DNA from: Topomyia yanbarensis
Lineage: Eukaryota > Arthropoda > Insecta > Diptera > Culicidae
Assembly (NCBI RefSeq): GCF_030247195.1
Contig: NC_080672.1
Location: 161,090,839 to 161,154,838, forward strand
DNA length: 64,000 nucleotides
Direction of reading: 5' to 3'
A model generated the notes under the pieces. It did not search any database, had not been told where the DNA came from, and worked only from the letters and a program-made list of their open reading frames with translations. The stretch's first letter is position 1. Every line of letters starts with the position of its first letter. Made by a program: the position numbers and the translations under genes. Positions 46,803 to 57,830 of the stretch are shown here, piece after piece.

Positions 46803-47175
46803 TTGCTGGTGTGCCACGAAACTGCTACTTAAGGAAGCTAGAATATTTTCCTATACAATCAATCCGAGTTTTTGACGGAATGCCATCTGTAGCTCCTATT
46901 TTGTGCGAAAATATCGCCTCTCTTCACTTGGGGTTTCTTTTTGAAACACTTCTTCTCGTTTTCATTGCACTTTTTCAAATGCACTTTTTTCACTCACCAC
47001 TGCAAAAACACTCGCGAAACTTTAATCGTTTACTAACAAAACTTCAAATTTTCTGCCAATGTGCAGATGACCAAAGGAAAATGTTCGGAAACTCTCATTT
47101 GTGCGTTTGAATTTTCACTTCAGATTTCAGTTTTTCCTAATGTAAACAAGCGAGTCGGTGCCTAGCAACGTGGCT
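46803..47175 (-). promoter_or_regulatory. candidate promoter and non-coding first exon (minus strand)
   Basis: On the minus strand this reads like an insect housekeeping 5' leader. There is a 13-bp X-box-like GTTGCTAGGCACC (47157-47169), then TGTTTACATTAGG, then A/G-rich leader with AAGTGCA words and a strong donor TTGCAGTG|GTGAGTG (exon end 46998). A second donor CAGCAAG|GTTAGTG follows (exon end 46802). Inference only. Confidence 0.35.
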
Positions 47176-47237
47176 TCCGCATATCTTCACCTTAACACGC
47201 GAAAAATTTTGCGAAAATACTTTGCCTCGTCGCCAGG

Positions 47238-48435
47238 TAGGGGAGATCGGGGCTAGTTGGTGGTGTTTTCAGTTTTCATTTTTTACCGCTTTGATTTTGG
47301 TAGATCTTGCAAAATAGAACACGCACGGTAGATCTTGCAAAATAGAAGGCATGAAAGGGTAGACTGTTGGCAACATCTCTGAATTTTATTACAATGTTTG
47401 ATACGTTGTCTTCATTTCTAGAGACAAAAATATGTGACGCGGAAAAGCTGCCAACTTACCCCAGCCTCGGAGTAAGTTGGCGATATGTGTGGGGTAAGTT
47501 GGCGGACTGTCAGAAAATAATCAATTTAATGGAAATACAATTACATAAGTGGTCCATATGAAATGTGTCGATTGTCTTTTCAATAAAACTGTATAGTATT
47601 CGACACTTTTCATTATATTTCAGTCTCAATACCTCGTCGATCAAGTCTCCACACGCCTTGGTCAAGTATCCCCGCAGTGGAGAGATTTGACAAAAAAAAA
47701 AACGATCTCAGAAAAACTTTTGTAATTTTTCAAAAATTAGATAAAAAATTCTGCGAAAAAATCATGAAGACGCACAATAACTTTGCACATTATAACTCAA
47801 TGACTTTTGATTGATTGACTTTTGAGAGATATATGCAGTTTTAGCTGAAAGTCTCCCCATGTTTCCCTACTCCATATTCAAAAGAAAATTTTCGAAATTC
47901 TTCAGACGATTGGCTGAAATAATTGTCCCCTGCATTGACGAGAGACACAAGAAAAAGTTTCTCTTACTTTAGAGTGAATTCCAGAAATAAAAATATATGA
48001 TGACTATTTTTGCACTACAAATAGTACCGCCAACTTGCCCCGTGTGCGTTACCGCCAACTTACCCCAACCGCATATTTTATGAAAAAGGATTTAAAAAAA
48101 TACTTTTGGGTATGAATAGGTATAATATCTATACGGATGCTGAAAGCTCTTTTCACGAACTATCGAAAAATATAATCGTTCGGGGAATAGATTGAAAACC
48201 ACCTTAAATAACACAAAATGTTTAAAATTATGAAAATTTACAAAGTATGCTCAAAAACACAATATTGCCCACAGCTTCTACAAAACATAATGTTTCGCAA
48301 CAAAAACACACTAGATAATGCGTTTCACATTAATTGAGGTACACAACGAGAGACAGCGCTTTACGTCTAATAGAAACAGAGAAAAGGGGGTTCCGCCAAC
48401 TTACCCCAACCGCCAACTAACCCCGGGCTCCCCTA
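47238..48435. mobile_element. TA-flanked element with TAGGGGAGATCGGGGCTAGT ends
   Basis: The left end is TAGGGGAGATCGGGGCTAGT; the right end (48409-48435) is the mirror of TAGGGGAGCCCGGGGTTAGT with a few changes. The word GTAAGTTGGCGG or its mirror CCGCCAACTTACCCC recurs several times near both ends (47455-47510; 48030-48070; 48395-48420). Same design as 27637-30477, different word. No transposase is seen. Confidence 0.75.
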
Positions 48436-49366
48436 TTGTATATTAACGAATATGTGCCGGGAAAGCGAACTTATATTTTATTAATCGGGATTTCGGCGCG
48501 GAGCTAATTAAGAAGGGTATTTACACTTTGGAGGCTGAACTAGTAAGAGACCAGCTCTTACCCAGTCAAAAAGGGCAAGTTGCTGGCTAACGGGGGCTAT
48601 TTGCCAACTCGGATGCGCTATCTAAGATATCTAAGAAATAAAATTAAAATATTTACTCCAAAATTTGCCACTTTGTGAGAAATGAGGGAGTGGTACTTCA
48701 CAAATTTTTACTCACAGTAATCAGCAAATACTTCTAAAATGTATAACAAACATGTATGGACATTTGAAACATGAAGAATAATTGTATTGTAATCAAACAT
48801 ATTGTTAATAGTATCGTAAAAACACGAAAAGCCATTAGTAGAGAAAAAATTCAAAAATGGTGTTTAATATGCTTGCGGATTTATGCGGATTTTTACGTCA
48901 ACCAGGAATACTACATTAGCGGATTTTCCAAAAAAATGGCAACGCTACCGGAAAAGCTCGTTTGCCTGTTAAACGGTAGGTGGAGCAGATCACTGCGCTG
49001 TGTGTTTTCACAAAGGAGATTATAACTACTAGAAGTCGCATGCCGCTATTACACTGATGGTTTATTATCTCGCTCTTACATATGCTAGGCCCATTAGTTT
49101 GACACATATTGCCCCGGGTACACACATCTTAACGTAATGGGATACAATATGCTAGAGCGAGACCCCATGTTTCAGTATGTGTATACATAGAGACTAGAGT
49201 GGCCATTTTTGCAACATCACACGATCTCGAGGAGTACCGGGCTGAAAAAGTTTTCTTTTAACCTAACTGAAACACCTGTAAAATTTGAAGCCGATCCAAG
49301 AAATACTAATGGATCCAAAAATAGTTTGAAGTGAGCTAAATGCAATTTTATTGAAAATTTTTCTTA
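48436..49366. other. unclassified spacer
   Basis: No gene is visible. A 21-bp word (ACATATTGTTAATAGTATCG plus T, 48799-48819) also occurs at 43516 and 45695. TTTATGCGGATTTT at 48881 echoes the minisatellite at 17720. Confidence 0.4.
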
Positions 49367-50130
49367 TAGGGGGGTAAAACGCACCCTCTAAGGAAATATG
49401 ATCATAACTCAGCTATAGAACATCAATTGGGAGAATTTAATTAATGATATCGTTTAGCCAACATTTTCCTGTGATCACAATCATAACACTTTGCAAAATA
49501 TTCAAAAACATGAAAAATATTAAATTTTTCAAAATCATTAAAAATCGCTCTTTGAAAAATAAGCGGGGCAAAATGCACCTATGCGGGGGTAAAATGCACC
49601 ACAACAACGGAGCATAATGCACTACAACAACGGGGCAGAATGCTCGGCGTACAAGCAAGTAGTTTTAATTACTGACGGGATATCACAAAAGTGTGCCATG
49701 AAATAGCCTTAGGTTATGCAATAAGCAGGTTTTCAGAACGATTTTGCTGTTTTCGATTAAAAAACCAGCAAAACCAAAGAAGAGGGCATTTTGCCCCCAA
49801 TGGAGCAGAGATATAAATTTAGCAAAAAATGAATTATTCAGTAGATTTTTCATATGTAGTGCGACAGAATAATGAACAACGGTATAAATAGAACTAGAAT
49901 GTTCTGATATAATAGTAAAACAGCATTCATAAGAGCTGAAAATCTTTGTAATTGTTTTTTGTTTATTTCTCAAGCTGCAATTGATGTACGGTTATCAAAC
50001 TTTGCCAGTGTTTGTTAACTATGACGGACTTCCGACTGGTGTTACCCTTTTCTCGAAATTTTCAGCTGTTTTCGATATAAGCAATGGGTGCATTTTGCCC
50101 CGGGGGTGCGTTTTACCCCATCTTCCCCTA
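49367..50130. mobile_element. TA-flanked element with GGGGTAAAACGCACC ends
   Basis: The left end is TAGGGGGGTAAAACGCACC; the right end mirrors TAGGGGAAGATGGGGTAAAA plus CGCACC, so the left end lost about 7 bp. GGGGCAAAATGCACC-type words recur inside (49563, 49585, 49605, 49630, 49785, 50090). Same plan as the elements at 27637 and 47238. Short frames inside are not transposase-like. Confidence 0.75.
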
Positions 50131-50374
50131 CAACATATTTTAAAACCAATAAAATTAATATGAAACTGCATATATAATATTTTTATTGATGCGAGAAACA
50201 AATCACAAATCAAATTAAAATTTCGCTCAGGTTCGATCATTCTTAACCCGGGGGTGGCATCCCCATGTTGATGTACAAACGTTGACAGTATTCATCATAT
50301 GGTAGGCCCAGCCGTTTCTGGACCCATGCCTCCCAGGCTCTTGCATTGGGTTGTTTTAATTTTAACAAAGGGAG

Positions 50375-52190
50375 ATGTTTATTGTTTATTTACGGTACCT
50401 TCACCAACAGTACCCTTGGCCCCAATGATGGATTCTTACATTTCAGAATAGATAATATTTTAGCCTTAATCGAATTCTCGTCCGGTTGAAGTCAAAGGCC
50501 GTCGCCACACTGTTAAAATACGCTGGAGTCCGGAAACCAGATCATAGTTAGTTCTCCTGAACGGAACTTGCAGAATAGTATTGCGTAGAGATCGAACGCG
50601 GGCTTGAATGTCCAGACGTCCGAGGATTGTAGGGCATTCCACGCTGACAAACAGTAAATCCGAGACATGGAACATGGTTCGAGAGCAGTCCTTCCGAAAG
50701 CCTAGAGTGTCGAGCTGTATTAACTGACAACGGTTTTTGTAGCTCTGCAGCTAAAATTTGTTTTGCCAAAAAGATGTTGGAGTGCAAAGCGTATGAACTG
50801 GCGCTGGACGGCCTCGATTCTGTCAACACCATTCTGGTAGCACGGATTCCAAACAGCGGAACATTACTCTAGTGTTGAGCGAACCAGCGCGCAATAGAGT
50901 GATTTTAAACAGTATACGCCTCTAAAGTTTTTCACTATTTGGAAAATGAACCCAAGCTGTCTTCATGCCTTAACCACGATGTATGAAGTGTGTGGTGCTG
51001 AAACCACGATGACTCCACACCACCCTTGACGTAAGAGTGTCTTTGAATGCTCGAGTCGAATAAATGGTAGTTAAACTGAATCGGATAGCGTTTCGTAACG
51101 ATTGAGTATTTAATATGATTTAAAATCGTTCTGTTTAGGTCACACCACGTACTAAAACTCTCTAGTTCACTCTGAGGAAATTCGGCATCGGTTTTTTTAT
51201 TATCGAAAAAATTTTATGTCGTCGGCGGAAGAAAGGTGGGATCCTTAAAATTTGATATTGACGTCATTAAAGTAGAGAAGGAATATTACTGGACCGAGAT
51301 GGCTTCCTTGTGGGATGCCGGATGTAGTGAAGAATCATGCAGAGAGACTTTAATGCTGATTTGGAATTGCCTTCCATCGAGGTAGGAACGAAATCAGCGC
51401 AGAAATTGTTAATGAATATCGAGTTTGTCCAACTTCGCTATATTACGATATCATGGTTGATTTTGTCAAAGGCCACCGATAGATCCATGCGAATTGCACC
51501 GATCAGTGAATCCATCGAGTACATATGTGTGTCGTTGTCGATCGTTTAGGCATAAAACCGTGTTGTTGCAATGTAGTGTTTGCAGTAAAAGAAAATAGGA
51601 TCTAAAACAACCAGTTTGAATAGTTTTGATACGGTACTTAAACACGAGATTTTCCGATAATTATCAATGTTCGATTTGTTTGATTTTTTATGAACTGGGA
51701 ACATGTGCGCTGCTTTCCAACATGAAGGAAATGTTCCAGTAGTGAGTGAAGCACGAAGACTCGCTGAAGTGGCTCAAGAAGCAATCTGAAGCACTTTTTA
51801 ACAACAATCGAGGAAATGTCATCAGGGCCCGAAGAACTAGATGCTTTCAGCTTGAAATTGCTGCAAGAGTGGCTGCATTATCGACGCAAATTCGGTTGAT
51901 GGTTCGTCCTAGAGAAGGAGTACCAAAGATTTTCAATCTTTGTACATTTTGAGAAGCTTCGCGGAGCATTTATAAAATTCGCGAATTGGTATACGCGCCA
52001 AAATATTGAAGCAGCATCAATCGTTAGTCTTGAACTTTCTTTTGCCGATGGTTGCACAAAACGCTTATTGTAGAAAAAGACGCCCAAAGCTAAGCTTGTC
52101 TGACGCCCAAAGACAAGTCTTATCTGTTTGATGGTAATTTGGCTCCCACAATTTAATGTGATCAGGCATTGCATTTATCGCTCATATGAG
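50375..52190 (-). mobile_element. degenerate LINE, same family as 8180-8810
   Basis: The 3' end (50410-50530) matches 8205-8345 closely. The minus-strand frames 50466-50675 and 50548-50832 carry the post-RT region in two registers, so a frameshift separates them. 51330-51560 and 51650-51760 show RT-core phrases on the minus strand (e.g. the region read as TTGTCAAAGGCCACCGATAG on the plus strand). Many stops; dead copy. The 5' limit is uncertain. Confidence 0.7.
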
Positions 52191-52221
52191 TAAATGCGCC
52201 CGGGTAGTTTGCTACTGCGAC

Positions 52222-53391
52222 AATAAAAACCTGTTTTAATCCAACTAGCGGTGCAATTGTGCCTTTCTCAAACATGAACACGAGAATTTTTGCGTTGTTT
52301 ATATTCATTATAAACTTCCAAATGTATATATTACATTTTTATTATACACGACATGACAACTATATACAAGAATAGAAATCATTATTCGAGTTCTAAAACT
52401 TTGTAAAAGAAAAAAACAGCCACATTAATATCAAATTGAAAAAAAAGGTGCGAAATCGGCAAAGTCCCAAAAAGTCGATTTTTATAAAAAAAATTTTTTC
52501 GAGATAACATAAAATATCGACGTTTCATGCATTTTAAAGATGTTTGGCATCAAAAATACGAATTCGATTTCTGAAATTTCATGGGGTCCCCCCTTTGAAA
52601 AAAAAATTGAGTTCCGGCTTGAGTTGAGGCTTATATGGGAATTTCATATGTGACCGGACGATTTAGTCTATATTTCCGGACCCACGTAAGCGATCTGTAC
52701 GAAATTTATTAAACATCTATGGGGATATTATAGCTATCATTTGGGACTAAGTTTGTGAAAATCGGCCCAACAATTTTCGGGAAACTGAGTGAGTTCGTAA
52801 ATTTTGAAAGATGGCCGCTTTTCCCGGGCACTTCCGGAACCGTCTATGGTGGTCAATGTAGTCAACGAAAGTTTGGTTGGCCGTCGGTGACCAAGAACAG
52901 CAAATTTGAGTTGTTTCAGAGACATTTTAGCGAAATTTTTACCTTTTTTGCTTTCATCGGAGTATCGGTTTGAATCACAATTTGCTAGCCATCTCCGAGA
53001 AACCGATGTGACTGTTATTCTGAATTTAGATAGTTCCGCCGGGGCTTCCGGAACCGATGATGGTGGCCAATGTGGCCAAATAGGCTTTGAATGGATGTTA
53101 GTGACCTAATACTACAAATCGAAGCAGTTGTGGTCATATTTTGGAAAAATTTTCACCTTTATACATTCATTGCAGAATTTATTAAAATCGACATTTTCTG
53201 CGTGTTCGTACTCATCCACCCTGTAATTCCGGAACCGGAAGTCGGATCTACTAGAAATTCAATAGCAGCCTATGGGAACGTTGCACCTTTCATTTGAGAC
53301 TAAGTTTGTCAAAATCGGTTCAGCCATCTCTGAGAAAAATGAGTGACATTTTTGGTCACATACACACACATACGCACATACACACACAGAC
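52222..53391 (-). repeat. family A unit, minus strand, distal part
   Basis: Reverse complement of the 57.8-63.8 kb unit, from the full-length tail (52222-52262, CCTGTTTTAATCCAACTAGC) and unit end (52446-52620) through the three modules to the TG/TATG tract (53355-53391). The unit continues at 57497-57609 beyond the LINE. Confidence 0.9.
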
Positions 53392-54318
53392 ATTTGTGAT
53401 GATGATGATGGTCCCACCTCATACCCCCACAAAGGTGTGAGCTGAACGAGTTATCTAGAAGATAATTAATATTTTAAATCATGACAAGACCAGTTAACAA
53501 AAAAAACGGACTGGTTCAATTTACAGACATAGCCTTTCCTTCAAAAGAACGTAACCAGATATATTTCGAATATTCCATCAACAACCAGGGTCCATCAAGA
53601 AAATTTCCATTCCGGGAAGATACTTGATAGAATCGGGAATTGAACCCAATAGCTTCCATTTCTGATAATTCTCTGTAAGACTCCTCCCGCCTGACCAAGA
53701 CATCGGTACTACCACCTGCTAAGGTGAGAAGTGACGAGCCTAGTGGCAGTGCAGAGTCTAATCGAGTTATATCATCCACATCAGGCCCCTTTATTGAAAG
53801 TTGCGTACCACTAACCCAAGGCAACCCAGGGATATTCCTTTCCGGGAATACCCTGGATTGATCAGGAATTGAACCCGATATCTTGTTTTATCAGAAGAAA
53901 TCACCAAGCCCCCCACTCAACGAACCAACTCCGTTATTGCCGCTATGGCAGCAATAACCGAAATTAACTCTATTGTCGAGCAAAGCCAACAAAGCAACTC
54001 CATCATCAAATCAGACCCTGATCACAACAAAAGTCTAAAAGCTTCAATTCAACCCGATGAGCTCTTAGTACTGGTCACCATGTTCGATTTCAAGTTAGTC
54101 TCTATCTGTTTATCGCGCGCGTGGCTCAGACTTCTGTAGACATCTCATTATTTTTAAAAACTATAATAAACAATTAACAAAAATCCATCATCATCATAGC
54201 GAATATAATAACTTAGTGTGACTAAATGCAAATAATAGAAGAGAAAAAAAAATACAATCTTCGTGGTATTACATAGTTATTCAAATAACTCCAAAATATG
54301 AAAATTCAACAAATCTGT

Positions 54319-57105
54319 CTACAAAGCAGATTTTACGTGTGAAATACATAGTGTTTTGAACTCCGCTAATGTTGCCGCACGTTTAATATGTCTAGGCATC
54401 GAATTGAAAAAACTTATTCCTTTGTACAACAAGGAGTTCTGTGATCTACTAAATAAAAAGTTAGGTGTTCTTGCATCAGACGCGTTTCTAGTGTTGTACC
54501 TATGCACATCACTTCCTCTTTCAATTCGATCACACAAATATCGAGGTAGCATTCCATTAATAATTTTAAAAATGAACACCATTGTTAAGTAATAAATTCT
54601 TTGCTTCACAGAGAGCCATTGTAATGCGCTTAGCATGAAACTAGAGGAAGTGTATCTGTTACATTTTAAAATTAATCGCATGATTCTATTTTGCAATCGC
54701 TGTAACCTCAATATTTGTGTTTGATTGGCAAGAAACAAAATGGACGGGCAGAAGTCAATATGTGGTGAAACAATAGATTTATATAATAAAATTTTACTAC
54801 TAATTGTTAAATCATTTTTCAGACGACACAATATACCATACTTTTTAGCAATCTTTTTGATGACATTGTCGATGTGAGACTTAAAGGTTAACTTATCATC
54901 AATGATTATTCCAAGATATTTTAATTCACTAACGCGATCAATAGTCTCACCATTTATTTTAACGTTAACGTCAGGCCTAGTATTAGCCGAAGAGATAATC
55001 ATATATTTAGTTTTAGCAACATTTAACTTTAATTGTTTAAATTTTAACCAACGAGCAAGGGAATGCAAATCTTCGTTCAAATGCGCCACGGCTTCATCTA
55101 TATCCTTAGCTGCAATGAACAGAACAGTGTCGTCAGCAAACAAATTTAGGTCACAAAATCGTAAAACTCGCCTAATGTCATTTATATACATAATAAATAA
55201 AATAGGACCCAAGACACTACCTTGCGGCACTCCAAGAGGATTGTCGAGAGGACTAGATACAAAATCGTTAAAACTAGTTTTCTGAGTTCTATCACATAGA
55301 TAGTTTTCAAACCACTTATGTGCTATCCCTCCGATACCAAATCGCTCTAAAGTTTTCAAAAGTAAAGGTCTCGAAATTGTCTCAAAAGCGCGTTTCAGAT
55401 CCAAAAATACAGCAAATATAGTCTCTTTAACCTCGATTTTCTCTTTCCATTTTGCTAACACTAGATTCAAAGCGGTTTCGCAAGAGTGTCCCTCTCGGTA
55501 TCCCGATTGCTCCGGAATTAGCAAATTATTATTATTCAAATAACTCATCAGCTGGCCCTTAACAACAAGTTCTAAAATTTTCTCTAATGTGTGCAACATG
55601 TTAATGGGGCGGTACTCTTCGGCTTTATCCGTCCCAGTAACTTTGGGAATAGGAATCACAAGTGACTCCTTCCAAACTGTCGGCACGTGCCCAGTTTGTA
55701 GCGATTCATTTACAAGATCCAGCAGATCGTGTCCGATGACATGAAAGCAATCCTGTATCACTTTTGCATTGACATTATCGATACCAGCCGATTTTCCCAA
55801 AGAAAAACAAATGTCTTTCAATTGTTCAAAAGTGATTGGGTGAAATCCGTCAAATCTACAGTTAGTATTAATCGGCTGTGTTATTTCCACAGGTTCACTG
55901 ACCAGCTCAATACTTTGATTGATCAGTTGGACACTGTTAACGAAATAACTGTTCAATTTTTCAGCTATTATTTGTTCAGATTGTTCTTCTATCCCGTTAA
56001 AAGTTATGGACTGCGAGGAACTACGTTTAGGTTTAATTAAATTCTTTAGGATTTTCCATAACTCTTTGCTGTTGTTTTGATGTTGATCGATCTTCCTTTG
56101 AATATATTCACATTTGGTCTTCTTCAAGGCCCGTGAATAAATATTTCGCGCGTGTGTGTACCCATTCCAAAGACGTTCACTATTAGTTCTGCAAAATTTC
56201 TTGTACTTTTTATCCCTTTTACGTTTAAGACGCAAAAGATCTAAAGAGTACCAGCTGTTCGATTTATTTGAATTAACAAACTTTTGAGAAACTAAACTAT
56301 TTGTACACTCTTTTAACACGTTAGTTAGAACAGCTGCCTTGTTATCCAAATTTCCATTCAATTCCGTAAAATCCATGCTTCTCGAAACCAGTTGAGACAT
56401 AGCTTGTTTCGAATATCTTTTCCAGCACTTGATTTTAACTTTATCCTCTTCATGGTTAGGTTCATTCTCCAGTAAAATTGAAATTGTCTCATGGTCTGAA
56501 ATTTTACAATCGGCCTCTACATACGAATGAACCCCATCAAAATTGGAATACACGTGATCTATCAATGTTCTACTGTGTCTGGAAATTCTTGTAAACTCAC
56601 TAACCGTTTGCTTGAAATTGAAAAACTCTGCCAACTGCTTCAACTGATTCGAATTTTGATCATTGAGCCAATCAATATTGAAATCGCCCGAAATTACATT
56701 AAGTTTACTTAAGTCAACGAAATTCTCCCACCAGTTTTCTAAAATTTCTAAAAACCGTCGATCGCTTGAACTAGGAGAATGGTATACTACTGCAAAATTT
56801 CCCATCTGCATGCCTCTTTCAACTGATATACCCAAGAACCAATTATTATCAACTGCTTCGTTTAACCGAACGTTGAATTTAATCGATTCTTTGGCGTAAA
56901 TAGCAACTCCACCGGTATGTCTGGAATGAGATAGGCAAAAAGCAACTTTATAACCCGGAATGCTATACTGATCAAATGCATCAGCATCAACAATATGTGT
57001 TTCTGATATTAAAACCAACAATGGACGTTTGTTTTCTACAAGATGTCGCATTGCGACAAAGTTTGTAGATAACCCAGCTATATTTAAATACAATGTTTCA
57101 GACAA
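54319..57105 (-). CDS. LINE ORF2: endonuclease-reverse transcriptase
   Basis: 928 uninterrupted codons. An N-terminal apurinic-type endonuclease shows ISETH (33-37), GDFNIDW (141-147), TLIDHVYSN (181-189) and SDHE (204-207). A basic linker follows (about 290-360). The reverse transcriptase shows FLDLKRAFE (568-576), GVPQGSVLGPILF (626-638) and the catalytic FADD (657-660), then the usual C-terminal region (RLQRLQNRIMRLIL). All catalytic positions I can check are present, so the enzyme may be active, although the element's 5' end is missing. Its start lies 18 bases after the ORF1 stop. It nicks DNA and copies its own RNA at the target. Clade placement (jockey/CR1-like) needs a tree. Confidence 0.93.
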   Translation of the reverse strand: MSETLYLNIAGLSTNFVAMRHLVENKRPLLVLISETHIVDADAFDQYSIPGYKVAFCLSHSRHTGGVAIYAKESIKFNVRLNEAVDNNWFLGISVERGMQMGNFAVVYHSPSSSDRRFLEILENWWENFVDLSKLNVISGDFNIDWLNDQNSNQLKQLAEFFNFKQTVSEFTRISRHSRTLIDHVYSNFDGVHSYVEADCKISDHETISILLENEPNHEEDKVKIKCWKRYSKQAMSQLVSRSMDFTELNGNLDNKAAVLTNVLKECTNSLVSQKFVNSNKSNSWYSLDLLRLKRKRDKKYKKFCRTNSERLWNGYTHARNIYSRALKKTKCEYIQRKIDQHQNNSKELWKILKNLIKPKRSSSQSITFNGIEEQSEQIIAEKLNSYFVNSVQLINQSIELVSEPVEITQPINTNCRFDGFHPITFEQLKDICFSLGKSAGIDNVNAKVIQDCFHVIGHDLLDLVNESLQTGHVPTVWKESLVIPIPKVTGTDKAEEYRPINMLHTLEKILELVVKGQLMSYLNNNNLLIPEQSGYREGHSCETALNLVLAKWKEKIEVKETIFAVFLDLKRAFETISRPLLLKTLERFGIGGIAHKWFENYLCDRTQKTSFNDFVSSPLDNPLGVPQGSVLGPILFIMYINDIRRVLRFCDLNLFADDTVLFIAAKDIDEAVAHLNEDLHSLARWLKFKQLKLNVAKTKYMIISSANTRPDVNVKINGETIDRVSELKYLGIIIDDKLTFKSHIDNVIKKIAKKYGILCRLKNDLTISSKILLYKSIVSPHIDFCPSILFLANQTQILRLQRLQNRIMRLILKCNRYTSSSFMLSALQWLSVKQRIYYLTMVFIFKIINGMLPRYLCDRIERGSDVHRYNTRNASDARTPNFLFSRSQNSLLYKGISFFNSMPRHIKRAATLAEFKTLCISHVKSAL

Positions 57106-57123
57106 CCTCTCGTTTGTTAGTTG

Positions 57124-57496
57124 CTATTCACTTGACCAAACGTTGCTTTTTTTCAATTCTAGCAGTCTCCGATATACTGAACACTGCTTACTAAATGCCG
57201 CATGATTTACGTCCAAATTCATTTTACGTTCATTATTCTTTTTAATACAATTAACGCATTTAAAATCCGTTGACGAGCATTCAGATGTTCTATGTGCTCC
57301 ATTACATCTGGAGCATGTTTCTTTATTCACGCATCCCGTGCTCTTATGACCATATTCTCCACAGTTGAAGCAGCGCAGCACGTTAAAGGCCTCAAAAACA
57401 GAACACCTATCCCAACCAATGTTTACCGCACGGGCTGACATCAGGCTGCTATAAGTGTCCTTATCAACTTCAATTATAACATTGTATTTGTTATAT
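57124..57496 (-). CDS. LINE ORF1 C-terminal part, zinc-knuckle nucleic-acid-binding protein (5' truncated)
   Basis: The frame is open from the truncation point (about 57496) to the stop at 57124. The first internal ATG is at 57441, but the upstream codons (YNVIIEVDKDTYSSLM) belong to the protein. Three zinc knuckles are visible: CFNCGEYGHKSTGC (CX2CX4HX4C), CSRCNGAHRTSEC (CX2CX3HX4C) and CVNC...H...C. In LINEs this protein binds the element RNA. The N-terminal part was lost on insertion, a common result of incomplete reverse transcription. Confidence 0.85.
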
Positions 57497-57609
57497 ATTT
57501 GCCGAACTCGACGTATTGAATCGAATGGTATATGTCACTCGGCCCTCCGGGCCTCCGTTAAAAAGTCGGTTTTCAGAGCAATTGCAATACCTTTCTATTG
57601 AGAAAGGTA
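57497..57609 (-). repeat. family A unit, minus strand, head part
   Basis: The head of the unit whose distal part is 52222-53391: TTCGGCAAAT site, GGCCCGGAGGGCC hairpin, and the CCTTTCTCAATAGAAAGG hairpin at 57590-57607. Confidence 0.9.
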
Positions 57610-57828
57610 AAACTCACTTTTTCACGAAAAGTTATTGGCACTCACACAGCTTCTCCGGATAAGTACAACGTATTATTTCTCCGGATAAATAAAACAGCCA
57701 GAGAATGAGTGAATGAGTTTATCACGGTATCCCTTTTTTCGCTCGCTGCTTTCCTGTCGTTATTCCAAAACACGAAAAAACAAGTCTATCATACTTCTTT
57801 GCCGATTTTCTTTGTAACTAAGTGTATT
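57610..57828. repeat. spacer between inverted family A units
   Basis: 219 bp separating the minus-strand unit from the plus-strand array. 57700-57795 matches the dispersed repeat at 2985-3105. No gene is visible. Confidence 0.6.
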
Positions 57829-57830
57829 TT

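Larger units (their letters stand above)
53397..57496 (-). mobile_element. 4.1-kb non-LTR retrotransposon with intact ORF2
   Basis: Minus-strand LINE. It comprises a 5'-truncated ORF1 (57124-57496), ORF2 (54319-57105), a 0.9-kb 3' untranslated region and a 3' end in repeated CAT (read as GATGATGATGATGG on the plus strand at 53398). A 5-bp duplication ATTTG (53392-53396 and 57497-57501) flanks it. The target is a family A unit, whose sequence is continuous when the element is removed. The 3' region also carries the paired phrases TTCCGGGAA (53614; 53841) and GGAATTGAACCCGATA-like. Confidence 0.9.
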
